Source: Candidatus Gastranaerophilales bacterium
GTDB lineage: Bacteria > Cyanobacteriota > Vampirovibrionia > Gastranaerophilales > Gastranaerophilaceae
Length of the DNA stretch: 51,782 nt
NCBI GenBank assembly: GCA_944322545.1
Contig: CALUPF010000017.1
Coordinates: 1-51,782 of the forward strand
Direction: 5' to 3'
Within the stretch, counting starts at the first letter, position 1. Every line of letters starts with the position of its first letter. The notes under the pieces are model-generated. The model was not told where the DNA came from, searched no databases, and saw only the letters and a list, made by a program, of their open reading frames with translations. The translations under genes were made by a program, and so were the position numbers. Positions 27,166-36,457 of this stretch are shown here, in pieces.

Positions 27166-28536
27166 TTAATAAAATCTCGAAATTAGTGTTAACAGTGATA
27201 TAAATAGCAAAATTTGCATAAAGCTTATTACAAAAACAGGAATTATTCTATTTTTCAAGTAGTATTTTTTGTTGAAAAACATTATGAAAAACATTGGTAG
27301 TAGTGGGAAAAGATATCTTCCTTGAACGCCTGTTATTATTGGAGATTTTTGATAAATTAAATAAACTGAAGTAATGACAATAAAAAATATCATCAATCCT
27401 GAAAAAATTAAAATAGATCTTTCTTTTAAGTCATAAGAAAATAGTTTTTCTGTTTCTTCTTTAAAAAATGCACATAAAAACAAAATTGCATAAAAAAGAT
27501 TAGTTATGAAAATAGGCACCATGGTTGAATTCCAACCGAAGCTTGTAATTAGATTGTTTATGTAAAAACGATGCAATTTGACTATGCTTAAAACAATCAT
27601 TTTTAAGTATTCAATAGGATGTATAAGTATATGTTGAATTAACAATTTTTTATCAATTGTAGTTTCAGTTAATTCCGTTTTGCAATTTTGTGAAATTGAA
27701 ATTACGTGATAGACAAAAAACAAAGTGATAAAAACGTTTAGTAATAATATTAAAATGAAATTTTTAAAATATATTTTTTTGTTTTCAAATTTTTTTGAAG
27801 GAATCAAAAAATAAAGCAAAATTAGTGGTAAGTATGCGTATTTGCATATTGTAATCAAGGTAATTAAACTTGTCCAAATTATATTTTCTTTTTTGGTTAT
27901 TAAATTATCATCAGAAAATTTCAATTTTAATGTGTATGTGATAAACAAAAATACAAGTCCAAGAGTTAGTCCATCTGTGCTTACAGCTCCTGCTTGATAT
28001 AAATTCAATGGCAAAAGGAATATAGCAAAAAACAAAAGCTTATGTATTGGTGTGATTTTTATTGCTGCATAACATAACGCAAGATATGTGAACAACGAAC
28101 AAAATCTAAGTATAAAAATCATATTTATTGGCGTTATGTTTAAAAATTTTATGAAAAACATAACTAAACAAGAGGGAAAATAAGATATAGGGGTATAACT
28201 AGTTGGTATAAATTTAAAAAATTCGGTTTTATCTTTATTTAAAATAATTTTTTTTGCCTGTTTTAGTTCTTGAGGCGAGGTTTTTATTTTATTATCAAAC
28301 TTTAATGCATCATAAAACTTTTGTAATTGTATAAAACTTTCAGGTAGAGTTTGACCTGTGTAGTTATTGAGCTTTTTAAAATTAAATGAGCCTTGTGTGT
28401 AACCATACATCTTGAAAAAATGTGCATCCTCATCAGGAGCTTGAAAAGGTGGGTTTATCAATATAAAAAGACTTCCCCAAAATATTGCACATATTAAAAA
28501 AAGATTTTGTATATTAAAAATTTTTTTATTAATCAT
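27166..28536 (-). CDS. DUF2142-like GT-C membrane protein (fifth in operon)
   Basis: About 456 residues with roughly eleven helices. The diagnostic loop is NPPFQAPDEDAHFFKMYGYT near residue 29, and GVQGRYLFPLLPMFFIMFF is near the end, the two hallmarks of DUF2142. That family is found in surface-polysaccharide loci and has an acidic first loop like GT-C enzymes. I use ATG 28536, two bases after the preceding stop, instead of the in-frame GTG at 28551. The loop after the signature (LNNYTGQTLPESFIQ) groups it with the 29948 protein rather than with 31315 and 32739. Confidence 0.8.
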   Translation of the reverse strand: MINKKIFNIQNLFLICAIFWGSLFILINPPFQAPDEDAHFFKMYGYTQGSFNFKKLNNYTGQTLPESFIQLQKFYDALKFDNKIKTSPQELKQAKKIILNKDKTEFFKFIPTSYTPISYFPSCLVMFFIKFLNITPINMIFILRFCSLFTYLALCYAAIKITPIHKLLFFAIFLLPLNLYQAGAVSTDGLTLGLVFLFITYTLKLKFSDDNLITKKENIIWTSLITLITICKYAYLPLILLYFLIPSKKFENKKIYFKNFILILLLNVFITLFFVYHVISISQNCKTELTETTIDKKLLIQHILIHPIEYLKMIVLSIVKLHRFYINNLITSFGWNSTMVPIFITNLFYAILFLCAFFKEETEKLFSYDLKERSILIFSGLMIFFIVITSVYLIYQKSPIITGVQGRYLFPLLPMFFIMFFNKKYYLKNRIIPVFVISFMQILLFISLLTLISRFY

Positions 28537-28537
28537 T

Positions 28538-29938
28538 TTACTTTTGCTCACTTACTATGTAATACATCTCAGTTGGAATAAGTGTTGTTTGTGGAGATTT
28601 AAAAATGATTTTTTTATTAGTTTGAGGCTCTCCCATTCCACTGTATATGTAATAAACTTTTTTATTTTCAAATTGTTTTTCTTTTTCGAATTTGAATTCG
28701 ACTGAAAGATCTATGTCCTTTCCAAAGCCTAGTGTATAAAAATCTTTGTAGTTAGGCGAATAAAATTTTCTTTGAGTAAGATATGCAAAAATTCCGGCAG
28801 TTGTTAATGGGTTGTTTGAAACAATAACAGCATTTTTATCTATATTGTTTTTTATAAATTCAGCTGTTTTTTTACTACCTGAATAGTCGAAATTGATATC
28901 ATTTAACGTAATTTGATAAGACGCTTGAAAACTCATTAAAAAAACTGCTGAAACAATGATGTTGTATATGATTTTTTTCTTTTCAGACAATTCATTTTTG
29001 TTGAGAATAATCCAAAAGCAAAAAGCTATAGTCAAAAGAAATGTGAAGGCTTTTTCAGGGCTAGTTTGCCATACACATATATAGATAAAAAACTGATAAA
29101 CAAAACTGAAAATATAAATTAAAAATAGTTTTTTATTTTCTTTAAAAATTATAATTGAAGCGCTTAAAATTAAAATTACTGCAATTATTAATGATAAAAC
29201 AGTCATTCCGCCATATAAATTTAAGAAAAATTCCAAAAATGATCTAGCTATATTGATTCCATGATCATATATGAATCTTTGTATGCTGATATTATCATCA
29301 GGTCTTGTGATTATGTATAAAAATAATGAACTAATAGAAACTAACATAATCAAAAACGAGTACAAAAAATTCTTTTTATCACTTTTATTTTTGACTAAGT
29401 TTTCAAACCCAAACAGTCCCATAAGTCCAGTGCAAAATCCACACATAAGAATATGTGTTTGTGAAAGCAGCGCAACAGATGTTGCATAGAAATAGGGATG
29501 TTCTTTTTGTTTAGGATAAAAATATGCTGTTAGAAATAAAAATATAGGTATTAATGAATAATTTCTTGAAATTACTGAAAGCCAGTATAAAAATCCTGCA
29601 CTAAATAAAATACATATTTTAGAGAGTTTGTTAAATGGTGCTTTAAAAATCAAAAATCCTGCCGCAAATGCCATAAAAATCCAACTTATGATTTGCATTG
29701 ATAATACAGGAAGATTGAGTTTTGCAAATGGAAGGACAAGAAAATACCACAAAAGCGGGTGGCCTTCATTTCTTACGTGATCAATTATTCCTAAAAAGTT
29801 TAAGTCTCTTGAAACAAGCCATACTTGAGCTTCATCACGCCATATTTCATGATGAAAAACAGAAATTAATGTTATTGATAAATATATTAAAAGTAAGATT
29901 ATATTAAATGTTTTATTAATTTGTTCTTTTGAAAACAT
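28538..29938 (-). CDS. GT-C membrane glycosyltransferase-like protein, HHEIW-DEAQVW type (fourth in operon)
   Basis: 466 residues, polytopic. FHHEIWRDEAQVWLVSRDLNFLG is in the first external loop and RNEGHPLLWYFLVLPFAKLNLP follows. The similarity to 25780 through this region is so close that recent duplication is likely. The C-terminal periplasmic part (VIVSNNPLTTAGIFAYLTQRKFYSP) is shorter than in ArnT. A good RBS (AGAGGAA) precedes ATG 29938. It sits between two DUF2142 genes, which breaks the run of its own type. Confidence 0.8.
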   Translation of the reverse strand: MFSKEQINKTFNIILLLIYLSITLISVFHHEIWRDEAQVWLVSRDLNFLGIIDHVRNEGHPLLWYFLVLPFAKLNLPVLSMQIISWIFMAFAAGFLIFKAPFNKLSKICILFSAGFLYWLSVISRNYSLIPIFLFLTAYFYPKQKEHPYFYATSVALLSQTHILMCGFCTGLMGLFGFENLVKNKSDKKNFLYSFLIMLVSISSLFLYIITRPDDNISIQRFIYDHGINIARSFLEFFLNLYGGMTVLSLIIAVILILSASIIIFKENKKLFLIYIFSFVYQFFIYICVWQTSPEKAFTFLLTIAFCFWIILNKNELSEKKKIIYNIIVSAVFLMSFQASYQITLNDINFDYSGSKKTAEFIKNNIDKNAVIVSNNPLTTAGIFAYLTQRKFYSPNYKDFYTLGFGKDIDLSVEFKFEKEKQFENKKVYYIYSGMGEPQTNKKIIFKSPQTTLIPTEMYYIVSEQK

Positions 29939-29947
29939 ACATTCCTC

Positions 29948-31303
29948 TTAGATATAAAATCTGTTTAAAAGCGTTATAAAAACAAATGGCATAAGAATAA
30001 TTATACCTGCTATTAAAAATATAGGCAGTTTTTTGAAGCTCCATTTCTTGTTATCCAAAATGAAAAATAAAAGTGGCATAATAGGTATAAAATATCTTCC
30101 TTGAACTCCACAAAATACCGGATAGCACTGAAAAAGAATAAAAGCTGATGTTAGTATAATCAAGCTTGATGTCAAAAATATAAAAGCAAATACCATTTTT
30201 GATTTAAGGTCAAAAACGGCTTCTTTTTTTTCTGTTTTAAAAATACTCGCTGTTAAAATTAGGACAATAAACGCTTTTATTATATTCACGGGTAAAAATG
30301 TGTCATTACATCCTAAAATTCCTATGTATGAATATAAATATACCTGCCACTGACTTTTAATTGTTTGAAACAAAAAATCTAAAAACCAGTTGAACCTGTG
30401 GATTATGAATCCAATCATAAATTTCTTGTCGTAACCTTGAGCTCCTGAAACTACATTTTCACTCACGTGAATCAGATGATTTAGGTAGACACTTATAATC
30501 AAGAAGTTGAGAATTAATAATCCTAAAAAATATAAAAGTCTTGTTTTTTGTGAAGAGAATTTTTTCTTAGGAATACAAAAATACATTAAAATTATTGGAA
30601 AATATGCATATTTACAAATCAAAAGAAGTGTTAATAATAACCCGAAAATAGAAAATTCTTTTTTTCCTATTTTTTCGATGTTTTTGTCATAAGCAAGTTT
30701 TATTGTATAAGCTATGAAACAAAAAGCAAGTCCTATTGTTAATGCATCTGTCGTTACAGAGGATGCTTCATAAATAGCCATAGGTATTAGGCCTAACAAT
30801 ACTAAAAGCCATTTTTTTACCGGCATGATTTTTATAGCTTGGTACATTAGACCTGTATATAAAAAAAGTGCGCATAACCTTAGTATGTACATCATAATTA
30901 AGGGTGGAACGTTGATGAGTTTCATTATCCAAAGAATTAAAAACGATGGGAAATAAGATATAGGCGTATAACTGGTTGGCGTAAATGCATAAAATTTTGT
31001 TTTATCTTTTTCAAGTTTTATTTTTAGTGCTTCTATGATTTCATTTTTTGTTGTTTTAAGTTTTAAGTTACCACCAATTTTTTCAAATTTACTTATATTG
31101 ATTACACTTTCAGGCAAGATATCTCCTGTGTGATTATTTAAAATTTTAAAATTGAAAGTTAAATTAGTGAATCCATACATTTTAAAAAAATGCTGTGCTT
31201 CATCTGGTGTTTGAAACGGTGGATTTATGAACATCATAATCCCGCTTAGAAAAAGACAAAGTACCAAAAATATGTTTTCTGCTTTATTAAAAATTTTCTC
31301 CAT
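29948..31303 (-). CDS. DUF2142-like GT-C membrane protein (third in operon)
   Basis: 451 residues. Signature loop NPPFQTPDEAQHFFKMYGFT, then LNNHTGDILPESVINISKFE, and C-terminal GVQGRYFIPIMPLLFF. The central MPVKKWLLVLLGLIPMAIYEASSVTTDALTIGLAFCF helix pair is conserved with the other three DUF2142 members. There is 11 bp between this gene and its upstream neighbour. The role in glycan modification is inferred from family and locus. Confidence 0.8.
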   Translation of the reverse strand: MEKIFNKAENIFLVLCLFLSGIMMFINPPFQTPDEAQHFFKMYGFTNLTFNFKILNNHTGDILPESVINISKFEKIGGNLKLKTTKNEIIEALKIKLEKDKTKFYAFTPTSYTPISYFPSFLILWIMKLINVPPLIMMYILRLCALFLYTGLMYQAIKIMPVKKWLLVLLGLIPMAIYEASSVTTDALTIGLAFCFIAYTIKLAYDKNIEKIGKKEFSIFGLLLTLLLICKYAYFPIILMYFCIPKKKFSSQKTRLLYFLGLLILNFLIISVYLNHLIHVSENVVSGAQGYDKKFMIGFIIHRFNWFLDFLFQTIKSQWQVYLYSYIGILGCNDTFLPVNIIKAFIVLILTASIFKTEKKEAVFDLKSKMVFAFIFLTSSLIILTSAFILFQCYPVFCGVQGRYFIPIMPLLFFILDNKKWSFKKLPIFLIAGIIILMPFVFITLLNRFYI

Positions 31304-31314
31304 AACAGTTTTTT

Positions 31315-32733
31315 CTATATGTAAAATCTATAAATTAGTCTGATTAAACTTATAAACAAAACAAAGTTTATTAAAACTATAATAAGCCATTCAAACAATT
31401 TTGTCTTAAATTGAAATTTATTGTTGTAAAAAAGTAGAAAAAATATCGGTGCGACAGGTATGAAATACCTGCCTTGTATTCCACCAATTGTGTGTGTAAA
31501 ATCATCAGGCAAAAAGGTTAAATAGCAAGATGTGAATATCAAAAATAAACATAGTATGTAAGCAAAAAATAACAAAATTTTATTTTTTATGCTAAATGCT
31601 ATTGTTTTTTCGTTGTAGTTTAATAATGTTGTTAGAAGGATTATGTAAATATACGTCCAAACTGCGTAGTATGGAATTGGTGTGTCTATCCAACCAAAAA
31701 GACCGACAAAACCATTTAAATAATATCTGAAATTTATTAAAAGTGTTTTTGAAATTAAAGTGAAATATTCTATTGGATGATAAAAAATAAATTTTATTAG
31801 TTCTTTTTTATCAAGATTGCTAGAAAAAGCTTGTACTCCTTCAATTGTATGCATGTGATACATAATTGGTAAAAAGCATAAAATAGCACTTATGACTGAA
31901 AAAATGAAAAAGGAATTATATCTGATTTTAGAAGATGGGAATTTTTCTTTAGGTATTATGAAATACATTAAAATAAGTGGAAAATATGTAAATTTACAAA
32001 TGGATAAAAATATGATTAATCCAAAAAAGACCAATAGTTGTTTTTTGGTAATTTCTTTTATTTTTTCATCAAATGAAAGATAAAGGGTATAAGCAATAAA
32101 CAAAAATATACTACCACAAGAAATAGCATCAGTGCTGACGGCTGAGCTTTGATAAATGCACATAGGCATCAAGCATAAAGCTAAAAACATCCATTTTTTA
32201 ATTGGCGTTATTTTTATTGTGTAATAACAAAAAGCGCTGTATGTGATTAAAGAACATATTCTTGAAATGTATAACATCCAAAATGGAGTTGCGTTGATTA
32301 GTTTTAATAAAAATACAAAAAATATTGCTGGAATATACGAAATTACTGTGTAAAATGGTGCAGGATAACCTATAAAAATCTTTTGGTTCTTATTTAATTG
32401 AATATTTGAAATTTCAAATGTTTCTTTGATGCTTGTTTTTTTAAGTGGATCTCCAGTAATTCTTTTGTTATATCTTGAGGCTTGTATTAGTCCTATTGGA
32501 AGAATTTGTCCGCCGAAAGTCAGTTTTTGACCTAGATAATTACCATTAATATTATCTGTTGTGTATTTTTTGAAATTGAAAGAGCCATCAGTTATTCCAT
32601 ACATTTTATAAAGGTGTGAGTCTTCATCAGGTGCTTGAAAAGGAGGATTTACAAGCATAAAAAGGATGCCCCATAAAAGACAAATTATTAAAAACAAATT
32701 TTGTGGTTTTTCTATTATTTTTTTCATATTCAT
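31315..32733 (-). CDS. DUF2142-like GT-C membrane protein (second in operon)
   Basis: 472 residues. Loop NPPFQAPDEDSHLYKMYGIT is followed by a longer insert than in 27166 and 29948 (KYTTDNINGNYLGQKLTFGGQ). C-terminal GIQGRYFIPVAPIFFLLFY. The insert defines a subgroup with the next gene, 32739. The start is ATG 32733, or the ATG two codons later. It lies five bases after the upstream stop, so translation is probably coupled. Confidence 0.8.
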   Translation of the reverse strand: MNMKKIIEKPQNLFLIICLLWGILFMLVNPPFQAPDEDSHLYKMYGITDGSFNFKKYTTDNINGNYLGQKLTFGGQILPIGLIQASRYNKRITGDPLKKTSIKETFEISNIQLNKNQKIFIGYPAPFYTVISYIPAIFFVFLLKLINATPFWMLYISRICSLITYSAFCYYTIKITPIKKWMFLALCLMPMCIYQSSAVSTDAISCGSIFLFIAYTLYLSFDEKIKEITKKQLLVFFGLIIFLSICKFTYFPLILMYFIIPKEKFPSSKIRYNSFFIFSVISAILCFLPIMYHMHTIEGVQAFSSNLDKKELIKFIFYHPIEYFTLISKTLLINFRYYLNGFVGLFGWIDTPIPYYAVWTYIYIILLTTLLNYNEKTIAFSIKNKILLFFAYILCLFLIFTSCYLTFLPDDFTHTIGGIQGRYFIPVAPIFFLLFYNNKFQFKTKLFEWLIIVLINFVLFISLIRLIYRFYI

Positions 32734-32738
32734 TAATT

Positions 32739-34145
32739 CTATATATAAAATCTGTAAACTATTCTAATGAAACTTACTAAAAGAATGATATTGATTAAAA
32801 TAATACAACATATTTTTAAAGTATTGGTTTGCAATTTTAAAATATTATTTTGCATTGATAAAAATAATAACGGAGCTATTGGTATAAAGTATCGTCCTGA
32901 TATGCCAATGATATTTCCGAAATAATCAATGTAAAAATGAAGAAAAAATACAGTTAAAATAAGCAGATATATAACTATGAAATTGCCAAAACAAAATGTT
33001 TTTTGAATTATATCAAGTGTTTTTGTTGAATTGTCTTCTTTAAAATTGAAAATAGAAAAAATTAATAAAATCAACAGTTCCAAATTTACAGCCCAAGCCG
33101 GTATTCTTGTGTCTTGCCAACCAAATAAAGCAACAAAGCCATTGATATATCTATCAAAATGATTGTAGGTTGTTTTTAAAATAGCTTTTACTAAAATTAA
33201 AGGATTTTTTAAAAATAACGGAATTACATAGGCATTTGCTTTTATTTCGCTTAGATTTGCTGATAAATAGCTATTGATAAACAAAAAACCAACTAAAAAA
33301 ATCATGTTAAAAAATAAAAAAATGAAAAATGGATAATACTTTTGTTTTTTGTTTTCAAATTTTTTGTCAGGTATAAGTAAATAGGTAAAAATTAAAGGCA
33401 AATATGCAAATTTGCAAACGCAAAGCAATGTGTATAAAATGAGCAAAATATTTATTTGTTTGAGTTTAATTTTATTATTTTGTTCATCAAATATCAGATT
33501 TAATGTATAAGCAACTGCAATAAAAGCAAGGCCAATAACGATAGAATCAGTGTTAACTGCACTAGCTTGATATAAAGACATTGGCAAAAGCGATAACCCA
33601 AAAAATAACCATTTTTGTGTAGGTGTAATTTTTATAGCATAATAAATTAAACCAGAATAAAGAAAAATAGAACATAATCTCAAAATATAAAGCATTATTC
33701 CTGGATTTATATTAAAAAATGTCATTAGTTTTAAAATGATAATTTGTGGAAGATATGAAATAAGTGTGTAAGAAGGAACTGTGTAAGCATTAAAAACACA
33801 GTTTTCTTTTTCTAAAGAGTAATTTAATATTTCCTTTGTTTCTTGTAGATTTGTTTTTTCAAAAGGTCTTGTTTTAAGACGAATGTTTTTCCAACCTGCT
33901 TGAACAACACCAAAAGGTAAATAATCTCCTGCAATTGTGTATATTTGATTGCGTTCTATGCCATTAATTTTGTCTGTAGTTAGTTTTTTGAAAAAAAGTG
34001 TTCCTTGAGAAAAAGAATAAATCTTCCAAAAATGACTGTTTTCATCAGAAGCTTGAAATGGTGGATTTATAATCATAAAGATTAATCCCCAAAATAGACA
34101 TATTATTAAAAAAAGTTTTTCAGGTTTTTCTAACAATTTTTCCAT
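32739..34145 (-). CDS. DUF2142-like GT-C membrane protein (first in operon)
   Basis: 468 residues. Loop NPPFQASDENSHFWKIYSFS keeps the acidic pair, although the proline before Asp is replaced by Ser. The insert KLTTDKINGIERNQIYTIAGD matches the 31315 subgroup, and GISGRYFIPIAPLLFLSM closes the C-terminus. It is the promoter-proximal gene of the seven-gene minus-strand run and is divergent from gtrA across 76 bp. No clear SD is visible. Confidence 0.8.
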   Translation of the reverse strand: MEKLLEKPEKLFLIICLFWGLIFMIINPPFQASDENSHFWKIYSFSQGTLFFKKLTTDKINGIERNQIYTIAGDYLPFGVVQAGWKNIRLKTRPFEKTNLQETKEILNYSLEKENCVFNAYTVPSYTLISYLPQIIILKLMTFFNINPGIMLYILRLCSIFLYSGLIYYAIKITPTQKWLFFGLSLLPMSLYQASAVNTDSIVIGLAFIAVAYTLNLIFDEQNNKIKLKQINILLILYTLLCVCKFAYLPLIFTYLLIPDKKFENKKQKYYPFFIFLFFNMIFLVGFLFINSYLSANLSEIKANAYVIPLFLKNPLILVKAILKTTYNHFDRYINGFVALFGWQDTRIPAWAVNLELLILLIFSIFNFKEDNSTKTLDIIQKTFCFGNFIVIYLLILTVFFLHFYIDYFGNIIGISGRYFIPIAPLLFLSMQNNILKLQTNTLKICCIILINIILLVSFIRIVYRFYI

Positions 34146-34221
34146 AATATTAATGGTATCTTAAAAGGTTTTATTATGCTTATATGTGAAAATTTCTTAA
34201 TCTATAATATAATTTACAGAT
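34146..34221. promoter_or_regulatory. Divergent promoter region between the GT-C operon and gtrA-gtrB
   Basis: This 76-bp gap must hold promoters for both directions. TATAAT at about 34203-34208 lies 13 bp before the gtrA ATG. On the other strand CATAAT at about 34173-34178 precedes the 32739 gene by about 27 bp. The -35 boxes are weak on both sides. The shared region would allow coordinated expression of donor synthesis and transfer. Confidence 0.45.
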
Positions 34222-34602
34222 ATGAAAATAGATATGTTATTTATTAAATTTATACTTGTTGGTATTTTGAACACATTGTTCGGCTATTGTGCTTTTGCAT
34301 TGCTAATTTTTGTTGGTATTCACTATTCTTTGGCGGTTGTTATTTCTACAATTGCTGGTATATTGTTTAATTTTAAAACAACAGGTGTTCTTGTTTTTAA
34401 AAATAAAGACAATAGGCTTATATTTAAGTTTGTCGCCGTATATGCTATTATATGCTCATTGAACATTTTACTATTAAAAATTGCTAAAATATTCGGTTTA
34501 AATCTTTATTTTGCAGGATTTGTCACTACATGTATTATGGCTGTTTTATCTTTTGGGTTAAATAAAAATTGGGTTTTTAAAAAAAGTTATGAAAAAAATT
34601 AG
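34222..34602 (+). CDS. gtrA: GtrA-like polyprenyl-phosphate-sugar flippase
   Basis: 126-residue membrane protein with four helices. It opens LFIKFILVGILNTLFGYCAFALLIF, typical of the GtrA family, which moves lipid-linked sugars such as undecaprenyl-phosphate-glucose to the outer face. It ends in the conserved SFGLNKNWVFKK. It overlaps the GT2 gene by 14 bp. Pairing with a GtrB-like enzyme and GT-C transferases matches the three-component layout known from O-antigen glucosylation. No SD is seen; the -10-like TATAAT is very close to the start. Confidence 0.9.
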   Translation: MKIDMLFIKFILVGILNTLFGYCAFALLIFVGIHYSLAVVISTIAGILFNFKTTGVLVFKNKDNRLIFKFVAVYAIICSLNILLLKIAKIFGLNLYFAGFVTTCIMAVLSFGLNKNWVFKKSYEKN

Positions 34603-35527
34603 TTTTGTATCAAGTTGTTATAATGAAGAAGAAAATGTAGATGCTTTGTATGAAAGAGTTATGAAGCAAGCTGATTTGCATAAAGACAAGTACGATTTTG
34701 AATATATTCTTGTTGATAATTGCTCTACTGATAATACAGCACAAAAATTACGCGAGTTAGCTCAAAATGATAAAAGAGTTAAAGTAATTTTGAATGCTAG
34801 AAATTTTGGTCATATAAGATCTCCATACTATGGAATGATGCAAGCTGACGGGGATGCTGTAATATATTTAGCTTCAGATTTACAAGATCCTCCTGAGCTA
34901 ATAAGTGATTTTATCCAAAAATGGGAACAAGGCTATAAAATTGTGCTTGGAATGAAAACAAAAAGTGAAGAGTCATTTTTGTTTTTCTTAATAAGAAGTG
35001 CATATTATGAGTTGATTTCAAGAATTGCTGACGATGATACTAATTTGGTTAAAAATTGTACAGGTTTTGGACTGTATGATAAAAAAATTATGGATGAAAT
35101 CAGAAAAATTGATGATCCTTATCCATATCTAAGAGGGTTAATTTGTGAAATAGGTTTTGAAAAAGCTTTTGTAGAATTCAAACAACCTTCTAGAAAAAGA
35201 GGAGTTACAAAAAATAATTTTTATACGCTATATGACAATGCCATGGTTGGTATCGTGAAACATTCTAAAGTTCCTTTGAGACTTATGACTTTTTTAGGCT
35301 TTGGTTTTTCTTTTGCTAGTTTGTTGATTGCGTTTTTGTATTTGGTTTTGAAACTCATGTTTTGGGATGAGTTTAGCTTTGGACTAGCACCAATTATTAT
35401 AAGTTTATTTTTCTTAGGTTCAGTGCAGCTTTTTTGCATGGGTGTATTAGGTGAATATATTGGAGCTATATACACCAGAGTTAATAAAAAGCCTGTAGTT
35501 GTTGAAAAAGAACGTATAAATTTCTAA
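34589..35527 (+). CDS. gtrB: GtrB/DPM1-like GT2 polyprenyl-phosphate glycosyltransferase
   Basis: Transfers a sugar from a nucleotide donor to polyprenyl phosphate at the cytoplasmic face. The GT-A fold begins ISFVSSCYNEEENVDALYERV. YILVDNCSTDNTAQKL and the metal-site region LASDLQDPPELISDFIQKW follow. KQPSRKRGVTKNNFYTLYDNAM is typical. Two helices at about 230-290 anchor it (FLGFGFSFASLLIAFLYLVLKLMF; IISLFFLGSVQLFCMGVLGEYIG). The length of 312 matches GtrB. The sugar cannot be named from sequence. The stop shares bases with kdsA on the other strand. Confidence 0.9.
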   Translation: MKKISFVSSCYNEEENVDALYERVMKQADLHKDKYDFEYILVDNCSTDNTAQKLRELAQNDKRVKVILNARNFGHIRSPYYGMMQADGDAVIYLASDLQDPPELISDFIQKWEQGYKIVLGMKTKSEESFLFFLIRSAYYELISRIADDDTNLVKNCTGFGLYDKKIMDEIRKIDDPYPYLRGLICEIGFEKAFVEFKQPSRKRGVTKNNFYTLYDNAMVGIVKHSKVPLRLMTFLGFGFSFASLLIAFLYLVLKLMFWDEFSFGLAPIIISLFFLGSVQLFCMGVLGEYIGAIYTRVNKKPVVVEKERINF

Positions 35528-36345
35528 TTAACGAGTTTGAAAATATCGTTGCAAATTTTAAACACGTTCTTAGCCATATCTATTGAAAGCATGTTAGGTC
35601 CGTCGCAAAGTGCTTTGTCTGGATCAGGATGCACTTCAAAGAACAATGCTTTGGCTCCTGCTGCTGTTGCAGCTTTGGCTAGAGTTTCTACATATTTTCT
35701 TTCACCAGAAGAACATTCACCAGCTCCACCAGGCAATTGGACACTATGTGTTGCATCAAAAACAACAGGATAGCCCATTTCCTGCATGATTGGAATACCT
35801 CTCATATCAGTAACTAGGTTGTTGTATCCAAAGGAGGTTCCTCTGTCAGTAAATAAAATTTGGTCATTGCCTGCTTCTTTTACTTTATTTGCAAGAGTTT
35901 TCATTTGTGCAGGAGCTAGGAATTGTCCTTTTTTGATGTTAACAATTTTTCCTGTTTTTGCTGCTGCAACAAGTAAATCAGTTTGTCTGCATAAAAACGC
36001 AGGAATTTGCAAAATATCAGCTACTTCAGCAACAACAGCTGCCTGATCAGGTAAATGAATATCTGTGACAATAGGTAAATCAAATTCTTTTTTTACTTGT
36101 GCTAATAACTCAAGTCCTTTTTCCATACCTGGTCCACGATATGAATGGATTGAGCTTCTATTTGCTTTATCGAATGATGATTTGAATACATAGTTTATAT
36201 CAAGTTCTTGTGTTAATTTTTTTAATTCTTCAGCAACTTTAAATAAAATGTCTTTGCTTTCAATTGCACAAGGACCTGCTAATATAGTTAATTTATCAGC
36301 GCCAATTTCAAAGTCTTTCAATTTAATAGGTTTGATTTGTGTCAT
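35524..36345 (-). CDS. kdsA: 3-deoxy-8-phosphooctulonate (Kdo-8-P) synthase
   Basis: Condenses PEP with arabinose-5-phosphate for Kdo, the inner sugar of lipopolysaccharide, so the organism builds LPS. The N-terminus has LTILAGPCAIES; the cysteine (C26) at this position marks the metal-dependent class, unlike the E. coli Asn type. Other landmarks are FKSSFDKANRSSIHSYRGPG, VTDIHLPDQAA, LCRQTDLLVAAAKTG, NIKKGQFLAP, DATHSVQLPGG and EVHPDP. I choose ATG 36345, since GGAG is 7 nt upstream; ATG 36357 is possible. Confidence 0.96.
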   Translation of the reverse strand: MTQIKPIKLKDFEIGADKLTILAGPCAIESKDILFKVAEELKKLTQELDINYVFKSSFDKANRSSIHSYRGPGMEKGLELLAQVKKEFDLPIVTDIHLPDQAAVVAEVADILQIPAFLCRQTDLLVAAAKTGKIVNIKKGQFLAPAQMKTLANKVKEAGNDQILFTDRGTSFGYNNLVTDMRGIPIMQEMGYPVVFDATHSVQLPGGAGECSSGERKYVETLAKAATAAGAKALFFEVHPDPDKALCDGPNMLSIDMAKNVFKICNDIFKLVN

Positions 36346-36457
36346 TTTATTCTCCATAATATTTCTTTTGACAATAGTTGTTCTAGATTGTAAAATTTAG
36401 TTAAGTAAAATTATTATATCATTAAAGAAATAAATCTGAAAAAGAGTAGGAGCATAA

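Noticed and set aside
34146..34221. Possible invertible promoter or phase-variation switch between gtrA and the GT-C operon
   Set aside because: I looked for inverted repeats or homopolymer/simple-repeat tracts in the gap and saw none, so no phase-variation mechanism is supported.
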